Source of the DNA: Haloarculaceae archaeon
GTDB taxonomy: Archaea > Halobacteriota > Halobacteria > Halobacteriales > Haloarculaceae
Assembly (NCBI GenBank): GCA_007122455.1
Contig: SKTU01000005.1
Span: 24,182 to 88,181 of the forward strand
DNA: 64,000 nt
Reading direction: 5' to 3'
Shown here: positions 60,552 through 64,000 of the stretch, piece after piece
How the letters are laid out: each line of letters begins with the position of its first letter
Numbering within the stretch: position 1 is the stretch's first letter
The notes under the pieces: generated by a model
Seen by the model: only the letters and a program-made list of their open reading frames with translations
The model's database searches: none
What the model was told of the DNA's origin: nothing
Made by a program: the position numbers and the translations under genes

Positions 60552-61964
60552 ATGCAAAAAGAATACAAAACGATCACGGAGATCAGCGGTCCGCTGGTGT
60601 TCGCCGAGGTCGACGAGCCCGTCGGCTACAACGAGATCGTCGAGATCGAGACGCCGAACGGCGAAGTCCGCCGTGGACAGGTGCTCGAATCGACCTCCGA
60701 ATACGTCGCGATTCAGGTCTTCGAGGGAACGTCCGGTATCGACCGGAACTCGTCGGTTCGTTTCCTCGGCGAGACGCTGCAGATGCCGCTCACCGAGGAC
60801 CTGCTCGGACGCGTGATGTCCGGTGCCGGCGATCCGATCGACGGCGGACCCGACATCGAACCCGAGGAGGAGCGGGAGATCGTCGGCGCGGCGATCAACC
60901 CGACCGCGCGGGAGTACCCACAGGAGTTCATCCAGACCGGCGTCTCCGCCATCGACGGGATGAACACGCTCATCCGCGGACAGAAGCTGCCGATCTTCTC
61001 CGGCTCCGGGCTGCCGCACAACGATCTGGCGCTACAGATCGCGCGGCAGGCGACGGTACCCGAGGAGGACGGCGCCGACGGGGGCGAAACGGAGTTCGCA
61101 GTGATCTTCGGCGCGATGGGGATCACCGCCGAGGAGGCCAACGAGTTCATGGACGACTTCGAGCGCACCGGCGCACTGGAGCGATCGGTCGTCTTCATGA
61201 ACCTCGCGGACGACCCGGCCGTCGAGCGGACGGTGACGCCGCGACTGGTACTGACCACCGCGGAGTATCTCGCTTTCGACAAGGGTTACCACGTACTGGT
61301 GATCCTGACGGACATGACCAACTACTGTGAGGCGCTTCGGGAGATCGGTGCCGCCCGCGAAGAAGTCCCCGGTCGCCGTGGCTACCCCGGTTACATGTAC
61401 ACCGACCTCGCAACGCTGTACGAGCGTGCCGGGCGGATCGAAGGGCGCGAGGGATCGGTGACGCAGTTGCCGATCCTCACGATGCCCGGCGACGACGACA
61501 CCCATCCGATCCCGGACCTCACCGGCTACATCACCGAGGGTCAGATCTACATCGACCGGGACCTCAACAGCCAGGGTATCGAGCCGCCGGTGAACGTCCT
61601 TCCGAGCCTCTCGAGGCTGATGGACGACGGTATCGGTGAGGGGTTCACCCGGGAAGATCACGCCGATCTCTCCGATCAGCTCTACGCGGCGTACGCGGAA
61701 GGTGAGGACCTCCGCGACCTCGTGAACATCGTCGGTCGGGAAGCGCTGTCGGAGCGGGACAACAAGTATCTCGACTTCGCCGACGACTTCGAATCCGAAT
61801 TCGTCCAGCAGGGGCACGACACCAACCGAGGAATCGAGGAGACGCTGGACATCGGCTGGGAACTCGTCAGCCAGCTCCCGAAGGAGGAGCTCAACCGGAT
61901 CGACGAGGAACTCATCGAGAAGTACTACGTCGAAGGCCAGGCCGAACAGGTTACTGCGGACTGA
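60552..61964 (+). CDS. atpB: A-type ATP synthase subunit B
   Basis: [64 protein letters not shown]. Confidence 0.98.
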   Translation: MQKEYKTITEISGPLVFAEVDEPVGYNEIVEIETPNGEVRRGQVLESTSEYVAIQVFEGTSGIDRNSSVRFLGETLQMPLTEDLLGRVMSGAGDPIDGGPDIEPEEEREIVGAAINPTAREYPQEFIQTGVSAIDGMNTLIRGQKLPIFSGSGLPHNDLALQIARQATVPEEDGADGGETEFAVIFGAMGITAEEANEFMDDFERTGALERSVVFMNLADDPAVERTVTPRLVLTTAEYLAFDKGYHVLVILTDMTNYCEALREIGAAREEVPGRRGYPGYMYTDLATLYERAGRIEGREGSVTQLPILTMPGDDDTHPIPDLTGYITEGQIYIDRDLNSQGIEPPVNVLPSLSRLMDDGIGEGFTREDHADLSDQLYAAYAEGEDLRDLVNIVGREALSERDNKYLDFADDFESEFVQQGHDTNRGIEETLDIGWELVSQLPKEELNRIDEELIEKYYVEGQAEQVTAD

Positions 61965-62004
61965 ACGTTCCTCTCGCTGCTTTTCGGCGGTCGTCGCGCG
62001 CCGG

Positions 62005-62796
62005 CTACCGTCCCGTGAACTCCGGCTCGTAGTCGTCCTCGGCGAACGCGCGAGCGCCCTCCTTGTGATCCTCCGTCGCCAGCAGCGGCTCGAACACCTT
62101 CCGATCGTACTCCCGCCCCTCTCGGAGTCCCGTTTGCGTGGCCATATTGGCCGACTGTTTGATCGTCTGGAGCGCGAGCGGTGGCTTGCTCGCCAGCGTC
62201 TCGGCGAACTCGTCGACGGCGTCGTCGAGTTCGTCCTCGTCGTAGGCCGCGTTGACGATCCCCTCCTCGTCGGCGCGAGACGCGGGAATGTGCTCGCCGG
62301 TCATGGCGATCTCCTTCGCGACCGACGGGTTCGCGAGCCGGCTGATGAACTGGACGCCGCCGGCGCCGGGGATGATCCCGAGGTCGACCTCGGGGAGGCC
62401 GAGTCGGGCGTCCTCGCCGGCGAACCGGAAGTCACACGACATCGCGGTTTCGAGGCCGCCGCCGAGACAGTAGCCGCGGATCTTCGCGATCACGGGCAGC
62501 GGATAGTCGATGATGAACTGGTAGTGCGATCTGTCGACCTCCGTCGTCGGCGGACCCTCCTCGAACTCAGTGATGTCCGCGCCGGCACAGAAGTTCCCGC
62601 CCTCACCCTCGATGACGACGGTCCGCATGACGATGCCGTCGTCGTTGAGGTCGTTCAGCGTCCGCAGCCCGGCGACGATGTCGCCGCGAAGCTGTGCACT
62701 GAGCGCGTTCAGCGCGTCCGGTCGGTTCAGGGTCAGGTAGCCAACCCCGGTCTCCTCGTCGAACTCGACGGTCGTCGTCTCGAATTCTTCGTGCAT
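62005..62796 (-). CDS. Enoyl-CoA hydratase/isomerase family protein
   Basis: Start trimmed to MHEEFETTTVEFDEETGVGYLTLNRPDALNAL; GGNFCAGADI; GGGLETAMSCDFRFAGEDARLGLPEVDLGIIPGAGG. Confidence 0.93.
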   Translation of the reverse strand: MHEEFETTTVEFDEETGVGYLTLNRPDALNALSAQLRGDIVAGLRTLNDLNDDGIVMRTVVIEGEGGNFCAGADITEFEEGPPTTEVDRSHYQFIIDYPLPVIAKIRGYCLGGGLETAMSCDFRFAGEDARLGLPEVDLGIIPGAGGVQFISRLANPSVAKEIAMTGEHIPASRADEEGIVNAAYDEDELDDAVDEFAETLASKPPLALQTIKQSANMATQTGLREGREYDRKVFEPLLATEDHKEGARAFAEDDYEPEFTGR

Positions 62797-62911
62797 GTAG
62801 CCGCCCGTTCTCGACACATCTACTTGAATACTCGTGAGGAGCGAACCCGCGAGCGCGCGTCGAGACGACTGAAAAGGATTAACCCCATGGGGAAAGAACC
62901 GCTCGATAAGA

Positions 62912-63598
62912 ATGTCCAAGGACGTCAAACCGACGCGGAAGAACCTCATGGCGATCGAGGACCGCATCGAACTCTCGGAGCGGGGCCACGACACCTTGGA
63001 GAAGAAGCGTGACGGCCTCATCATGGAGTTCATGGACATCCTCGATCAGGCACAGGACGTCCGCTCGGAGCTGGAGTCGAACTACGAGCGGGCCCAGCGA
63101 AATATCAACATGGCGCGGGCGATGGAGGGCGACGTCGCCGTCCGCGGCGCCGCGGCCGCCTTAAAAGAGCACCCGGAGATCACGACCCAGTCGAAGAACA
63201 TCATGGGCGTCGTCGTCCCGCAGATCGAATCCTCCAGAGTCCGGAAATCGCTCGATCAGCGTGGTTACGGACTGGTCGGCACCTCCGCGCGGATCGACGA
63301 GGCCGCCGACGCCTACGAGGAACTGCTCGAGAGCGTCATCCTCGCCGCCGAAGTCGAAACGGCGATGAAGAAGATGCTCGGCGAGATCGAGAAGACCAAG
63401 CGGCGGGTCAACGCCCTCGAATTCAAGCTTCTGCCCGAACTCCGCGGGGCCCAGGAGTACATCGAGCAGAAACTCGAGGAGCAAGAGCGCGAGGAAATCT
63501 TCCGACTCAAGAAGATCAAGGCGAAGAAGGAGGCCGAAGAGGCCGAAGAGGAGGCGGAACTCGAACGCGAACGCGAGGCAGTTCCGGCCGACGACTGA
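62912..63598 (+). CDS. atpD: A-type ATP synthase subunit D
   Basis: [38 protein letters not shown]. Confidence 0.96.
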   Translation: MSKDVKPTRKNLMAIEDRIELSERGHDTLEKKRDGLIMEFMDILDQAQDVRSELESNYERAQRNINMARAMEGDVAVRGAAAALKEHPEITTQSKNIMGVVVPQIESSRVRKSLDQRGYGLVGTSARIDEAADAYEELLESVILAAEVETAMKKMLGEIEKTKRRVNALEFKLLPELRGAQEYIEQKLEEQEREEIFRLKKIKAKKEAEEAEEEAELEREREAVPADD

Positions 63599-63601
63599 CG
63601 G

Positions 63602-63991
63602 ATGGAGTGTCCGGAGTGCGGCGTCGAGTTGGTGACGTTCGCTGTCCCGATCGAGTACAGGCGACACGTACCCGAAACCGCCGACGTCGCAGCGATCTGT
63701 CCGACGTGCCTCCGCCTCCTAGCGGCGGCCGGGGAGAATCCGAACGCAGCCTTCGACCGGATCGGGGGGTCGTTCCCGGCGACGGATGCGGCGGGCGTTC
63801 CGATGGCGATCGCCGTCGGACTGCTCGACTCGCTGGCGCTGCACCGCGATGCGGTCGAGGAACTGCTCGAGGCCGTCGAGGCCGCGGGCGTCGATCCGCT
63901 CTTGGTGCTCGATCGGCTCGACGCACAGGGGACCGTCCAGCCGACGTTCGACATCTCGCGACGGCGCCACCAGATCGAACAGCTTCGCTGA
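63602..63991 (+). CDS. Zinc-ribbon haloarchaeal conserved protein (DUF6276-like)
   Basis: MECPECGVELVTFAVP...AICPTCLRLL two CxxC; directly follows atpD. Confidence 0.65.
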   Translation: MECPECGVELVTFAVPIEYRRHVPETADVAAICPTCLRLLAAAGENPNAAFDRIGGSFPATDAAGVPMAIAVGLLDSLALHRDAVEELLEAVEAAGVDPLLVLDRLDAQGTVQPTFDISRRRHQIEQLR

Positions 63992-64000
63992 ACACAGCTT

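Overview
The window is haloarchaeal-type chromosome: high GC, acidic proteome, haloarchaeal gene families, and leaderless-style promoters. It is densely coding and mostly core. From left to right it carries: an oligopeptide/dipeptide ABC transporter operon (5' gene truncated by the window); hypothetical lipoproteins; a DUF373 protein; glmM; hisI; a prepilin peptidase; a tandem halocyanin divergent from a two-domain multicopper oxidase; glutamate dehydrogenase; a YeiH-like transporter; an amidohydrolase with a Rieske protein; an accessory archaeal ATPase (DUF234-type) on a small lower-GC insert; a 2Fe-2S ferredoxin; pitA; hisA; a replicative helicase gene mcm interrupted by three inteins; a conserved hypothetical cluster; tfb; tctB/tctA; a ParA-like protein; HIT; UDG; ileS; prs; a polyprenyl synthase; etfA/etfB; a membrane wHTH regulator; pilin; methyltransferase; and the A-type ATP synthase operon (HIKECFAB...D). 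The strongest signals for a second look are: (1) an MCM ORF that is about 68% intein (452, 640 and 380 aa), in which all three embedded LAGLIDADG domains have lost one or both catalytic acids; (2) a 16-bp exact direct repeat of the ferredoxin gene 3' end that brackets the accessory ATPase gene, together with a near-perfect operator-like palindrome at its promoter; (3) a multicopper oxidase with apparently complete type-1 copper motifs in both domains. No tRNA, rRNA, CRISPR array or transposase was recognised. All assignments come from reading the sequence and ORF translations; no database search was run.
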